Shown piece after piece: positions 15,912 through 24,127 of a DNA stretch of 64,000 bases. Source of the DNA: Sporosarcina highlanderae (GTDB taxonomy: Bacteria; Bacillota; Bacilli; Bacillales_A; Planococcaceae); assembly GCF_030433715.1 (NCBI RefSeq), contig NZ_JAROCC010000013.1:1-64000 (forward strand), given 5' to 3'. Under the pieces are notes generated by a model. The model was not told the origin of the DNA and made no database searches. It was given only the letters and a program-made list of their open reading frames with translations. How positions within the stretch are numbered: the first letter of the stretch is position 1; every line of letters begins with the position of its first letter. The translations under genes were made by a program, and so were the position numbers.

Positions 15912-17165
15912 TTACTTGTAATGCCCGCCGATCAGCTTCGAACGATGGACAGCTGTCCCTGCGTCCGTATAGGATACGGCGCGTAATATGGCTGTGGAGC
16001 CGTATTTTTTACGCAATGAGTCCATTGCCTTTCCAAGTTGGCGGTTGCGCCATTTATGTTGATCAAAAAGGCTGAGTTGCATGGCATATTCGTCTTCCAA
16101 ATTCGCTAAACTGATGGCAATGCGCCTGACAGGACGGCCGTCATGGAACTCGTCTAATAGCTTTGTGCAAAGCTGGTAAATGGTCATCGTGTCATTTGTC
16201 GCCTCGTACATTGAACGGGATCGCCCGAAGCCGCCACCAAGTGAATTTTTCGAGTAACCGATGGATAAATGGACTGTGCGGCCCGCTTTGCCCGCTTCCC
16301 TTGCCCGTAATGCGACATCTTCACACATCTCAAGAATGACTGTCAGAATATCTTCCCGCTTCGTATAATCACGATAGAGGATCTGCCCTTTCCCGAAGCT
16401 GATTTGCCCTTCGACAAGCGGTGCTCCAAGATCGGATAGATCAATGCCGTGCGCATGGTGATACAATTGGTTCCCCATGATGCCAAATTTCTGCTCCAGC
16501 CGTTCAAGCGGAGTGTGCGCCAAATCTCCGACCGAGAAGATTCCCATGTTATTTAATGTCTTTTCGAGCCTGCTGCCGATCCCCCACATACGGCTTAACG
16601 GTGCGACCGGCCAAAGCCTTGAGGGAATGTCTTTATATGTCCAGCGGGCGAAGCCAGTCTTTTTCGCATCCAGGTCAAGGGCCAATTTCGACATCAGCAT
16701 ATTCGGACCCATTCCGCATGCCGACCTTAGCTGAAACTGATCGACAAGCTCATCTTGTATTCGTTGAACTGTCTCTTCCGGAGGCCCCCATAGCCGCTCC
16801 GTCCCGCCGAGGTCAATGAAGCTTTCATCGACAGAATAGACATGGATTGCCTCTTTCGGTACATAGCGATTCAAGAGCCTCGCGATTTCCATTGAAACAT
16901 CGATATAAAACTGCATTTTCGGTTCAATCAGTCGGATGGAAGGGTCGTCTGGTATTTCATACAGTCGCATTCCCGTCTGCACACCGAATTCCTTCTTCAA
17001 GGCAGGGGAAGCAGCTAAAACAATGCCTCCTTTCCGTTCCTTATTGCCAATAATGGCAATCGGCGTATCCATGACATCAAGCCCTTCCATCGCCGCCGCA
17101 CAGCTGGCATAGAAACTCCGCATATCAAGGCAAACAATTTTCCGGTCCGGTAAATCCGTATACAT
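15912..17165 (-). CDS. uvrX: Y-family DNA polymerase, UvrX/YqjW type, 417 aa
   Basis: Translesion DNA polymerase of the UmuC/DinB superfamily. The palm-domain acidic residues are in VCLDMRSFYASC (residues 11-22) and YSVDESFID (near residue 110). HhH-type GIGSRLEKTLNNMGIFSVGDLA is at about 200-220 and the little-finger domain follows. UvrX/YqjW proteins are SOS genes in B. subtilis, and here two LexA boxes flank the promoter directly upstream. The ATG at 17165 has GGAGGGGAATCGC before it. A YolD-like partner follows. Length is normal for the subgroup. Confidence 0.95.
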   Translation of the reverse strand: MYTDLPDRKIVCLDMRSFYASCAAAMEGLDVMDTPIAIIGNKERKGGIVLAASPALKKEFGVQTGMRLYEIPDDPSIRLIEPKMQFYIDVSMEIARLLNRYVPKEAIHVYSVDESFIDLGGTERLWGPPEETVQRIQDELVDQFQLRSACGMGPNMLMSKLALDLDAKKTGFARWTYKDIPSRLWPVAPLSRMWGIGSRLEKTLNNMGIFSVGDLAHTPLERLEQKFGIMGNQLYHHAHGIDLSDLGAPLVEGQISFGKGQILYRDYTKREDILTVILEMCEDVALRAREAGKAGRTVHLSIGYSKNSLGGGFGRSRSMYEATNDTMTIYQLCTKLLDEFHDGRPVRRIAISLANLEDEYAMQLSLFDQHKWRNRQLGKAMDSLRKKYGSTAILRAVSYTDAGTAVHRSKLIGGHYK

Positions 17166-17185
17166 AGCGATTCCCCTCCATTTAA

Positions 17186-17197
17186 GAACACTCGTTC
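17186..17197. promoter_or_regulatory. LexA (SOS) box 1
   Basis: GAACACTCGTTC, a perfect GAAC-N4-GTTC Gram-positive LexA site, just downstream of the uvrX -10 element. Confidence 0.9.
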
Positions 17198-17202
17198 CTT
17201 AT

Positions 17203-17232
17203 AGTATACTCAGAACAAGTGTTCATATTCAA
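17203..17232 (-). promoter_or_regulatory. Promoter of uvrX
   Basis: Minus-strand TTGAAT (plus 17227-17232), 18-bp spacer, TATACT (plus 17203-17208). One LexA box fills the spacer and the other covers the initial transcribed region, so LexA should occlude it fully. Confidence 0.75.
17213..17224. promoter_or_regulatory. LexA (SOS) box 2
   Basis: GAACAAGTGTTC, a second perfect GAAC-N4-GTTC site. Its centre is 27 bp from that of box 1, and it lies inside the uvrX promoter spacer. Confidence 0.9.
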
Positions 17233-17261
17233 TGGGCGTTATTGGAAATAAAAATAAAAAA

Positions 17262-17306
17262 GCAAGTAATAACGCACAGATCAATTGTCTGTGTGTTATT
17301 ACTTGC
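17262..17306 (-). terminator. Terminator after the S66 peptidase gene
   Basis: Nineteen-base-pair stem GCAAGTAATAACGCACAGA / TCTGTGTGTTATTACTTGC with one G-T pair, followed on the minus strand by a long T-rich run. It also shields the SOS promoter from readthrough. Confidence 0.9.
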
Positions 17307-17324
17307 CATATTTTCTCGATAAAG

Positions 17325-18332
17325 TTAACCAAGTGTAGAGAAATCTAACCAGTCTTCCGTACAAAAAACCTTTTTCCTTCCAGCATCTAACTTCACTTTC
17401 ATACCGATGGCAAGTGGGTGCATGGGGTGGGTGTGAGACGTATCAAAATCAGCTAAAATCGGTATGTCCAATCCATCTAATTGCTCTATTAATAAATCCA
17501 ACGGCTGTTTGCCTGTATCTAAATCATCGTACTGTTCATGTTTTCCTAAGATAATACCAGCGACTTTATCAAAAATGCCTTGCGCTTTTAGCATGGCGAA
17601 ATTTTTTTCGACTATTGAGGCGTTTTTCATGCAATCTTCAATCAATAAAATATCGCCTTGCTCAATCAGCGGGAAGTATGGTGAACCAATAAATCCATAC
17701 ATGGCATTTACATTTCCACCTATTAGTCTTCCCTCTGCAACTCCATTATGTCCAGTAATCCATTCATTTTTATACAGCTTTTTCTCTGTCGTTTTTTCTA
17801 ACCAATTTACTAGTTCATCTGACCAAAAATCTGGCATCGGCACTTCATAAGGTAGCTCATTCTTTTGCATAAAATATTGCTCAAAATAGTGATATGTATC
17901 ATTTACTAAAGGTTCAAATTCACCAAATGAAGGAACTAACGCAGGACCATAATACGTTGGGATGCCTGTTTTTGAATAAAGTGCGAGCAAGATAGCCGTT
18001 GCATCAGAATACCCCACCACTATCTTAGGGTTTTGCTTAAACGCTTCGTAATCAATATATGGCAGCATACTGTTCGAGTTTGTACCCCCAATAGTTGACA
18101 TTATCATCTTTACACTCGTGTCTTTTATTAACTCATTCAATTCCTCAGCGCGCTCTTTAGGTGAGCCAGAACGATAACCATCCATCTTTCCCGTTAATTT
18201 CCCTTCCACAATGGCAAAACCTTTTCCCTCCAAAAAAGATTTTGCCCGATCAAAACGTAATTTTGCCGTCACAGTTGCAGGTGAGGATGGCGTAAATATG
18301 CCAATTGTATCACCCTTTTTTAAAAGTTCCAT
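17325..18332 (-). CDS. S66 family peptidase (LD-carboxypeptidase / MccF-like), 335 aa
   Basis: Serine peptidase of family S66. The nucleophile is Ser109 in VVGYSDATAILLAL. The C-terminal half has the Glu/His part of the triad (EDCMKNASIVEK near 232 and FDTSHTHPMHPLAIG near 300). Family members either cleave LD bonds when recycling cell-wall peptides or, as MccF, cleave microcin C-like aminoacyl adenylates. The size and the open TPSSPATV N-terminus look closer to the MccF-like subgroup, but substrate cannot be decided. GAGGTGATTTAT precedes the ATG. No obvious partner gene; a GNAT acetyltransferase lies upstream on the same strand. Confidence 0.88.
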   Translation of the reverse strand: MELLKKGDTIGIFTPSSPATVTAKLRFDRAKSFLEGKGFAIVEGKLTGKMDGYRSGSPKERAEELNELIKDTSVKMIMSTIGGTNSNSMLPYIDYEAFKQNPKIVVGYSDATAILLALYSKTGIPTYYGPALVPSFGEFEPLVNDTYHYFEQYFMQKNELPYEVPMPDFWSDELVNWLEKTTEKKLYKNEWITGHNGVAEGRLIGGNVNAMYGFIGSPYFPLIEQGDILLIEDCMKNASIVEKNFAMLKAQGIFDKVAGIILGKHEQYDDLDTGKQPLDLLIEQLDGLDIPILADFDTSHTHPMHPLAIGMKVKLDAGRKKVFCTEDWLDFSTLG

Positions 18333-18381
18333 ATATAAATCACCTCATAACATAATTCAAAGGTTACCGTTGACCCTAATC

Positions 18382-18819
18382 TCAAATCATCTTTTTTGAA
18401 AATCCAGTGCTCTTACCTACATAGCCATTACTTGTATAAAAGATATGTGCCGTTTGACGCTCTGCTCGATTACCACTATTTAATGTTATAGCTACAGCAC
18501 CTTCTTGAATTGCCCATTCTTCACATGCTTTTAAAAGCTTTGTTCCAATCCCTTGCTTCCGTTGGTTGGAACTTACGACAAACGCGATAATACGCACATA
18601 TATACCAGTGAATTCAAAAGCAAGTACCTTACACATCCCTGCAAAACCTATAACTTGATTGTTTTTAACAGCTACTAATGCTTCATAATCTACATGTTTT
18701 CCTAGTAATTCCAATCGTTTCGTTAAATCTTCAAGTGTTGTTGGATAACCTAATTCACTCATCAATTCGACTAAATCTGTGTAATCTTTTGGTTCTATTT
18801 CTCTAATTTCAATGGTCAA
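18382..18819 (-). CDS. GNAT family N-acetyltransferase, 145 aa
   Basis: Acetyl-CoA dependent acetyltransferase. The GNAT fold is complete: TIEIREIEPKDYTDL at the start, a central strand VRIIAFVVSSNQRKQGIGTKLLKA holding the acetyl-CoA-binding Q/R-x-x-G-x-G/A loop (QRKQGIG), then AITLNSGNRAERQTAHIFYTSNGY. I place the start at the TTG at 18819 because the fold begins there and GGACGGTGAT is nearby. The open frame extends upstream to 18945, but that extension is not GNAT-like. Substrate unknown. Confidence 0.85.
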   Translation of the reverse strand: MTIEIREIEPKDYTDLVELMSELGYPTTLEDLTKRLELLGKHVDYEALVAVKNNQVIGFAGMCKVLAFEFTGIYVRIIAFVVSSNQRKQGIGTKLLKACEEWAIQEGAVAITLNSGNRAERQTAHIFYTSNGYVGKSTGFSKKMI

Positions 18820-18933
18820 TAATATCACCGTCCTGGATATCCAACTTATGTCACCTATATAACTATTGAAAGTGTAGCATACCCAGATAGTTTTAAGTAA
18901 TACTCTGTTAAATGAATCAATGAAAAATAAAAA

Positions 18934-18966
18934 GCATCTATCCATGGACTAACCCTGGACAGATGC
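18934..18966 (-). terminator. Terminator after the DUF6612-like lipoprotein gene
   Basis: Eleven-base-pair stem GCATCTATCCA / TGGACAGATGC (one G-T pair) followed on the minus strand by TTTTTATTTTTCATTG. Confidence 0.85.
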
Positions 18967-18977
18967 CGCTTTTAATA

Positions 18978-19778
18978 TTATTTAGATGTCAGATCCTTAA
19001 CTTCCTTCGGCAATTCGAAATTCTCTGCGTCATTGAAATAACTATATGTCGCATTCAACTTCTGTTGGGACCTATACGAATTGCTATCGCTGTATGTCTT
19101 TATATAAGAAGACATTGTAAAGCCAGTTACGTAAAGAGTTCGGTTATTGAATGTAATGACAATATCCAATCTGTCGACCATGTCAAACCCTTCTTGACTT
19201 GAACCAACATCAGGGAAAATCTCCTTAAATCGCTTTAACTGATTTCGGTCCAACGATAATTTCAAGGCGTATCCGTAATCGATCGGTTGAAGAATAAAAT
19301 CATCCCCGAACTCTCTGAACTTGGATAGGTCAACGATTGGATTGACGCCCGATACTAACGTGCCGAACAGTTCGGCAATCGAGCCGGAAGCCAATTCATC
19401 CCATTTCTTATTTTTGTCGTCAGTTACAAACACACGGTCATCCATTCGGTATACATCCATATTCCATGGCGCTGTGCCGCGAGGAGTAACCTTCGTCTGT
19501 GTATGAACCTTTACAGGGTTAAGAAAGGCAACCGTGCTCATATCGAATTTGACACCGGCCCTTTCTGGATTCTCCAGATCACCATCTTTAACGGTAACTT
19601 CCGTTTCGTCATAGACGATATGCGATTGGACGGATTTCAAAGACGTTTCCATCGCCTCTTGCGATTTATCCAACAAATCTCCGGCCGTCATTACATTCTG
19701 GGCCTTTCCCGTATAGCTACAAGCAGCAAGCAGAAGCAGCATAGAGCTTACCGCGAGAGCGTTAATTATTTTTTTCAC
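18978..19778 (-). CDS. Lipoprotein, DUF6612/LolA-like, 266 aa
   Basis: Lipoprotein with signal MKKIINALAVSSMLLLLAAC (lipobox LAAC, Cys20). The mature part starts with DLLDKSQEAMETSLKSVQSH and continues as a beta-rich, LolA/LppX-like fold, a pattern I associate with Firmicutes DUF6612 lipoproteins. Such proteins sit on the outer membrane surface; no function is established. It is monocistronic, with its own terminator. The family name is from memory and moderately certain. Confidence 0.75.
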   Translation of the reverse strand: MKKIINALAVSSMLLLLAACSYTGKAQNVMTAGDLLDKSQEAMETSLKSVQSHIVYDETEVTVKDGDLENPERAGVKFDMSTVAFLNPVKVHTQTKVTPRGTAPWNMDVYRMDDRVFVTDDKNKKWDELASGSIAELFGTLVSGVNPIVDLSKFREFGDDFILQPIDYGYALKLSLDRNQLKRFKEIFPDVGSSQEGFDMVDRLDIVITFNNRTLYVTGFTMSSYIKTYSDSNSYRSQQKLNATYSYFNDAENFELPKEVKDLTSK

Positions 19779-19840
19779 ATTAAACTCCCTCTCTACAAAA
19801 ACCTACATTCATTTTACTGGAAAAACTATCATTCATCAAT

Positions 19841-20947
19841 CTATTCGAAATGATAACTAACAGTGGTAAATTCATCGATTGTCTGAAAATCTGGCGAATA
19901 GCCAATGCCGGGCGCATCCGGAACAGTGATGAAACCATCTTCCACAACCACTTCAGGCTTAATAATATCCTCTTCCCAATAACGGGAAGAGCCCGCAGTA
20001 TCTCCAGGAAAAACGAAATTCGGTAATGTCGTCAAAGCAATATTATGGGCGCGCCCAATTCCAGCCTCAAGCATGCCTCCGCACCAAACGGGAATCCCAT
20101 TTGCCATACAATAATCATGGATTCTCTTTGCTTCCGATAACCCGCCTACTCTTCCGATTTTCACATTGATGACTTTTGTACTCCCCATCTCAACCGCCTT
20201 CCGCACATCTTCCAATGAAAGAATACTTTCGTCAAGGCAAATCGGTGTTTTAAGCTCCTTTTGTAAAACAGCATGATCGAAAATATCATCATAAGCAAGC
20301 GGCTGCTCAATCATTAGGAGGTTAAATTCATCTAACTGCTTCAGCAGATCGATATCGTCCAACGAATATGCCGAATTGGCGTCTGCCATAAGTGGGACAT
20401 TCGGAAAAGCTTCCCTCAACCCACGAATTACATCAATATCGGCACCCGGTTTGATTTTCACTTTAATCCGTTTATACCCTTCATCCAAATAACCTTGTAC
20501 TTTTTCGATTAAACGTGCCAAGTTTTCTTGAATGCCTATACTAATCCCGACTTCAATCTGCTCCCGATTGCCACCTAAAGCCTCGGCTAATGAAATCCCC
20601 TTCCGCTTTGCATAAAGATCCCACACAGCGCCCTCGATAGCGGCTTTCGCCATATTGTTTTTCCGGATAGGAGAAAAAAGAACCCCCACTTCGTCCGGGT
20701 GGGTAATTTCCTTTCCAAGCAGAATCGGGATAAGAAAATCACGGATCATATGTAAATTCGTCTCAACTGTTTCTTCTGTATACCACGGGGCATCGAAAGC
20801 AACTGACTCCCCCCAGCCGGTATTTCCCTTTTCATCTTTGACTTCCAGCAATAAAAACTGCTTGTCCTGCATCGTTCCGAAGCTCGTTGCAAAAGGCTCC
20901 TTCATTCTCATTTTCATTTTACGAACTGTTACTTTTTTAATTTGCAA
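19841..20947 (-). CDS. menC: o-Succinylbenzoate synthase / N-succinylamino acid racemase (enolase superfamily), 368 aa
   Basis: Enolase-superfamily enzyme of the MenC2/NSAR-OSBS type. The catalytic KxK is in RIKVKIKPG (about residue 163), metal ligands are Asp in MADANSAY, Glu in IEQPLAYDD and Asp in CLDESILS, and the second catalytic Lys is in NVKIGRVGG. It would either dehydrate SHCHC to o-succinylbenzoate for menaquinone or racemise N-succinyl amino acids; many members do both. No other men gene is nearby. The start is a TTG with GGAGGAG seven bases upstream. It is divergent from niaR. Confidence 0.9.
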   Translation of the reverse strand: MQIKKVTVRKMKMRMKEPFATSFGTMQDKQFLLLEVKDEKGNTGWGESVAFDAPWYTEETVETNLHMIRDFLIPILLGKEITHPDEVGVLFSPIRKNNMAKAAIEGAVWDLYAKRKGISLAEALGGNREQIEVGISIGIQENLARLIEKVQGYLDEGYKRIKVKIKPGADIDVIRGLREAFPNVPLMADANSAYSLDDIDLLKQLDEFNLLMIEQPLAYDDIFDHAVLQKELKTPICLDESILSLEDVRKAVEMGSTKVINVKIGRVGGLSEAKRIHDYCMANGIPVWCGGMLEAGIGRAHNIALTTLPNFVFPGDTAGSSRYWEEDIIKPEVVVEDGFITVPDAPGIGYSPDFQTIDEFTTVSYHFE

Positions 20948-21045
20948 GCGGGTTCTCCTCCAATTCGTTTAGGTGAACTCTATCGGTGACATTATACACT
21001 AACCTTTGAGAGATATGGTAAAATTGAAGTAATGGAGGGATAACA

Positions 21046-21585
21046 TTGACCGTAATTGAAAAAATGCCCGGTGAAGAACGCCGGGAACTAATTTTGGCTA
21101 CATTGCAAAAAGCCGATAGACCGATGACCGGAAAAGAACTTGGAGAACTGACAAATGTCAGCCGCCAAGTCATCGTTGGAGATATCACTTTATTGAAAGC
21201 TAAAAACGAACCAATCATTGCAACAAGTCAAGGCTATATGTATATGCATGCCCCAGTCGGACCCGGGAAAATCGAGAAGACACTAGTCTGTCACCATGCT
21301 CCGGAACAGACTGAAGAAGAATTGAATATTCTTGTCGACCACGGCCTAACGGTGAAAGACGTAAAAATCGAACATCCTGTATACGGTGACTTAAGTGCAT
21401 CAATCATGGTGTCAAACAGGCAGGAAGTAAAAGAATTCATCCGGCAAGTCCAAGAAGCCAATGCTGTATATTTATCGAAGTTAGCGGAAGAAGGCATTCA
21501 CCTTCACACAGTTATCGCGGAAACTGAACAGCAAATCGAAAAAGCAGAAATCGCATTAAAACAAGCGGGTATCCTCGTAGAATGA
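21046..21585 (+). CDS. niaR: NiaR (YrxA) transcriptional repressor of NAD biosynthesis, 179 aa
   Basis: HTH-11 DNA-binding domain at the N-terminus (residues 10-60: MTGKELGELTNVSRQVIVGDITLLKA) followed by a 3H domain that senses nicotinic acid, with the conserved His-containing segments TLVCHHAPEQ, KIEHPVYGDL and GIHLHTVIAE. In B. subtilis YrxA represses nad genes and niacin uptake. TTG start behind GGAGGG. The targets (nadABC, niaP) are not in this window. It is divergent from menC. Confidence 0.92.
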   Translation: MTVIEKMPGEERRELILATLQKADRPMTGKELGELTNVSRQVIVGDITLLKAKNEPIIATSQGYMYMHAPVGPGKIEKTLVCHHAPEQTEEELNILVDHGLTVKDVKIEHPVYGDLSASIMVSNRQEVKEFIRQVQEANAVYLSKLAEEGIHLHTVIAETEQQIEKAEIALKQAGILVE

Positions 21586-21595
21586 AGGATACCCG
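21566..21595 (+). terminator. Terminator overlapping the 3' end of niaR
   Basis: Nine-base-pair stem CGGGTATCC / GGATACCCG with the niaR stop codon inside the loop. The following T-run is poor, so termination may be partial and the next membrane-protein gene could be cotranscribed. Confidence 0.55.
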
Positions 21596-21648
21596 TTTCG
21601 ATATTGAAAAGAAGATTGTTTATTATACTTTGGGGAGGGAGCAAGTTG

Positions 21649-21960
21649 ATGATACCGTCTTTTGAATGGAAACAAGAATTGTATTTTATTCTTTGCCTAT
21701 TGATTATCCCCGTTACTTGTTGCATATTTTTTTATTTTAAACGCCCGAAACTCATATGGATTTCCCCATTAATTATACTTATTGGATTTATAATTGTATC
21801 TATAGCCTTCTATCCGTTTTATTTCGAAGATATTTTTAATGGTGAATATGATTTTACAACAATATATTGGTTATTATTTTTCGTTCCTGTTCAGATTATC
21901 TTAGCTTTATTATTCACAGGGATAACATATTTCATTATTAAAATGCGGAGCAGAGGATAA
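21649..21960 (+). CDS. Small hypothetical membrane protein, 103 aa
   Basis: Unrecognised integral membrane protein with three hydrophobic segments (about residues 10-27, 37-57 and 72-96) and a short basic C-terminus. The ATG at 21649 is preferred to one at 21604 because GGGAGGGAGC lies at the right distance. It follows niaR by about 60 bp. No functional motif is visible. Confidence 0.6.
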   Translation: MIPSFEWKQELYFILCLLIIPVTCCIFFYFKRPKLIWISPLIILIGFIIVSIAFYPFYFEDIFNGEYDFTTIYWLLFFVPVQIILALLFTGITYFIIKMRSRG

Positions 21961-22200
21961 TAATACTCACTCCCCCGCTGCATTCCAGCCCAATGAACTG
22001 GACTTAGCGACCAGTAAGCTTCATAAAAAGATGAAAGCTCTTCCCTGCCAGCCATTTCCTTTTTTTTGATCAATTTCCTGGTTGAATTCCTGCAATCATC
22101 TTTACACGGGCATCATAGTGAATGGGCAGCAAAGGGAGATCAAAACGAGAACTTCCGGATCATAAACGAGCTTCCCTGAATCCCTTAGCTGTTCCCTTCA

Positions 22201-22752
22201 TTAATTCAAATACTTCAATCTTCTTTCATCATAGGTTTTCTCATCCTCAGTACCAAACCCATAACCGTCCGAAATAATTGACCTTACCGGGACATGCGGA
22301 GACAAAGCTATTTTCCATTCTCCATCTTCCTGAACCAAGGCTATTAAAAAATAATTCATGCCATTAATGAAGTATTCGTTCTGGGAGTACACTTCAAAAT
22401 CCACACCAACATAATACACTTTGATGTTTTTGAATTTCTCCATGTAATGATACGGTAAAAACTGTTGGAAGTACTCAAAAGGCAGCTCTTTCCACATAAC
22501 AAGGCTGGCCTTTTCAATATTAAACAATCCAAGTCTCTGGATTTGATTTTCCCTATCGGCAATAAAGTCCAATAAATCCTTTTCAGTTTTCTTATCCCAC
22601 CGGGAAATCGCTTTTTCCAACTGTTTCTTATTCAAATCATCAAAATAAGAACGGATGACTTGTTCTGGCGACCCGATTTCTTCGGCGTTGATAGGAAAAG
22701 AATATGCTGAAAAGCAAATAACTAATGCTATAACTAAAATTCTTAGTTTCAT
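22201..22752 (-). CDS. Secreted hypothetical protein (NTF2-like / DUF4829-like), 183 aa
   Basis: Signal peptide at residues 1-23 (MKLRILVIALVICFSAYSF...), then IGSPEQVIRSYFDDLNKKQLEKAI, a pattern of the secreted NTF2-like (DUF4829-type) folds of Bacillales. The C-terminal ALVQEDGEWKIALSPHVPV is the closing strand typical of that fold. No catalytic residues recognised. The flanking non-coding DNA (21961-22200 and 22753-22870) shows no further gene. Family name is an inference. Confidence 0.65.
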   Translation of the reverse strand: MKLRILVIALVICFSAYSFPINAEEIGSPEQVIRSYFDDLNKKQLEKAISRWDKKTEKDLLDFIADRENQIQRLGLFNIEKASLVMWKELPFEYFQQFLPYHYMEKFKNIKVYYVGVDFEVYSQNEYFINGMNYFLIALVQEDGEWKIALSPHVPVRSIISDGYGFGTEDEKTYDERRLKYLN

Positions 22753-22873
22753 ACCACGACAGCTCCTATTACAATTTACACATAGATTGTCCTATTTATT
22801 TCATTAAATCCGTACAATATGGGTATAGCTATACTACCTATCTATCTGATGAAGTAGTATACTCTGATAAATA

Positions 22874-23193
22874 ATGCAAATGTAGATCAAATTATTTCTG
22901 CTACCTACGCTTCCAAGAATTTCGGAAAGGTAAGAAAAAAGAATCCCCACAATTCATTTCCGAAATAATGTAGTCGACACAGTCATTTTAGATTATAAAG
23001 CGTACGAAGAAATGTATGCTGAAATTCAAGCACTTCGAGAATTAACTTGGGAAGTAAACATTGCAAACCGTCTTGAAAAGCCAGATATACTAAGGTCATA
23101 TATTCTTTGGAAGAAGTTACGAGTGAGGAAGAATATAATAGGTTCTATGATATCGATTCAGACTCAATTTCTGACGAGGAATTATTCGAATAA
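22874..23193 (+). pseudogene. Frameshifted Phd/YefM-type antitoxin remnant
   Basis: Three reading frames together give one protein. Frame from 22879: VDQIISATYASKNFGKVRKK, the typical Phd/YefM N-terminus. Then, one frame over, from about 22944: IPTIHFRNNVVDTVILDYKAYEEM followed by an Ala-Leu-Arg helix and IANRLEKPD. Then in a third frame, to the TAA at 23193: KVIYSLEEVTSEEEYNRFYD...ELFE. At least two frameshifts separate them, and the start region also needs one (ATGCAAATG then TAG at 22874). No intact ORF covers it, so I call it a decayed antitoxin gene. The family is inferred from pattern, not a search. Confidence 0.6.
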
Positions 23194-23196
23194 GTC

Positions 23197-23424
23197 ATGT
23201 CCGAAAATTTCGAAGTTGTGTCGTGGTGGGAAAACGGGAACTACCTTGAGTCGTTCTTATTTGTTGATAGTCGCAGTAATGTAAGCACAAAACAGCATAT
23301 AAAAGAATTTCGATTAACATCATTTGTATTTGAAATGACGATACTTATGATAGCTTACACCTCTCAAAATTCAGTGTTTAGTGAGCAAAATCGTATATTA
23401 AAAAATACTTGGTTACAAATTTAA
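23197..23424 (+). CDS. Small ORF after the antitoxin remnant, 75 aa
   Basis: Begins with ATG four bases after the remnant's stop, the position where a toxin gene would normally start. It encodes MSENFEVVSWWENGNYLESF followed by a weakly hydrophobic centre. It does not resemble YoeB, Doc or other toxins I know, and the ribosome binding site is poor. It may be a truncated or unrelated gene, or not expressed. Confidence 0.3.
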   Translation: MSENFEVVSWWENGNYLESFLFVDSRSNVSTKQHIKEFRLTSFVFEMTILMIAYTSQNSVFSEQNRILKNTWLQI

Positions 23425-23436
23425 TAGGAGAGCCGT

Positions 23437-24039
23437 ATGGAAATAACATTAGTAAGACATGGTAAATCTTTGTGGGATGAAAATAAGCCTATAACTTGTC
23501 AAGAGTTTAAAGTTTGGGTTGAAAAATATGATTGGCATGGAGTGTTTGAAGAGAAATCTTATCCTTCGGAAACTCTTGAAAAGTTAGGTGTAGCAAATAT
23601 TGTATTTACAAGTGATTTGAAAAGGGCGATAGAGTCAGCGAAGTTTTTGAGTCCCAACTTGCAAACTATATCAAACTCATTATTTCGTGAAACAGAATTA
23701 CCTGTTCCTTTAGCAAAATTATGGGGATTAAAGTTAAATGCAAGTATTTGGACGGTCATTTTGAGATGCCTATGGTTTTGCGGTTATTCAAACCAGTGCG
23801 AGTCTTTGAAAGATGCAAAGAGAAGGGCTGAAGAGGCATCAAAGTTTTTAGTTAAACGTGCAAACGAGCATGATAATGTAATATTGGTTGGACATGGATT
23901 TTTCAATAAGTTGATTGGGAAAGAACTTAGGAGAATGGGTTGGAATGGAAAGATAAAAACAAGCTCTACACATTGGAATTCTACAACTTATTCCTTAATC
24001 AGTAATGTATTAACGGGAGAGGAAACTCTTGATCAGTAA
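23437..24039 (+). CDS. Histidine phosphatase family protein, 200 aa
   Basis: Phosphoglycerate-mutase-like phosphatase. The catalytic RHG is Arg7-His8-Gly9 (ITLVRHGKSLW), the second Arg is in FTSDLKRAIESA (about residue 63), Glu in RETELPVP and the distal His153 in VILVGHGFFNK. The segment NASIWTVILRCLWFCGYSNQ is unusually hydrophobic and Cys-rich for this family and might contact membrane. Substrate unknown. A good AGGAGAG site precedes the ATG. The 3' end overlaps a terminator. Confidence 0.88.
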   Translation: MEITLVRHGKSLWDENKPITCQEFKVWVEKYDWHGVFEEKSYPSETLEKLGVANIVFTSDLKRAIESAKFLSPNLQTISNSLFRETELPVPLAKLWGLKLNASIWTVILRCLWFCGYSNQCESLKDAKRRAEEASKFLVKRANEHDNVILVGHGFFNKLIGKELRRMGWNGKIKTSSTHWNSTTYSLISNVLTGEETLDQ

Positions 24040-24060
24040 AGAGTTTCCAATATTTTTTTA
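24021..24060 (+). terminator. Terminator overlapping the phosphatase stop codon
   Basis: Perfect 10-bp stem GGAAACTCTT / AAGAGTTTCC followed by AATATTTTTTTA. The TAA stop of the histidine phosphatase is in the loop, so the last codons form one arm of the stem. Confidence 0.93.
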
Positions 24061-24127
24061 AAAATCAATATTAATATTTTAAAAAACTGGGTGTTTTCCC
24101 AATCCCTCCAAATGTTCATCAGTATTC

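Noticed and set aside
21961-22200. Possible gene in the gap between the small membrane protein and the secreted protein
   Set aside because: Only short frames without ribosome binding sites or recognisable motifs; I see no RNA structure or promoter that stands out.
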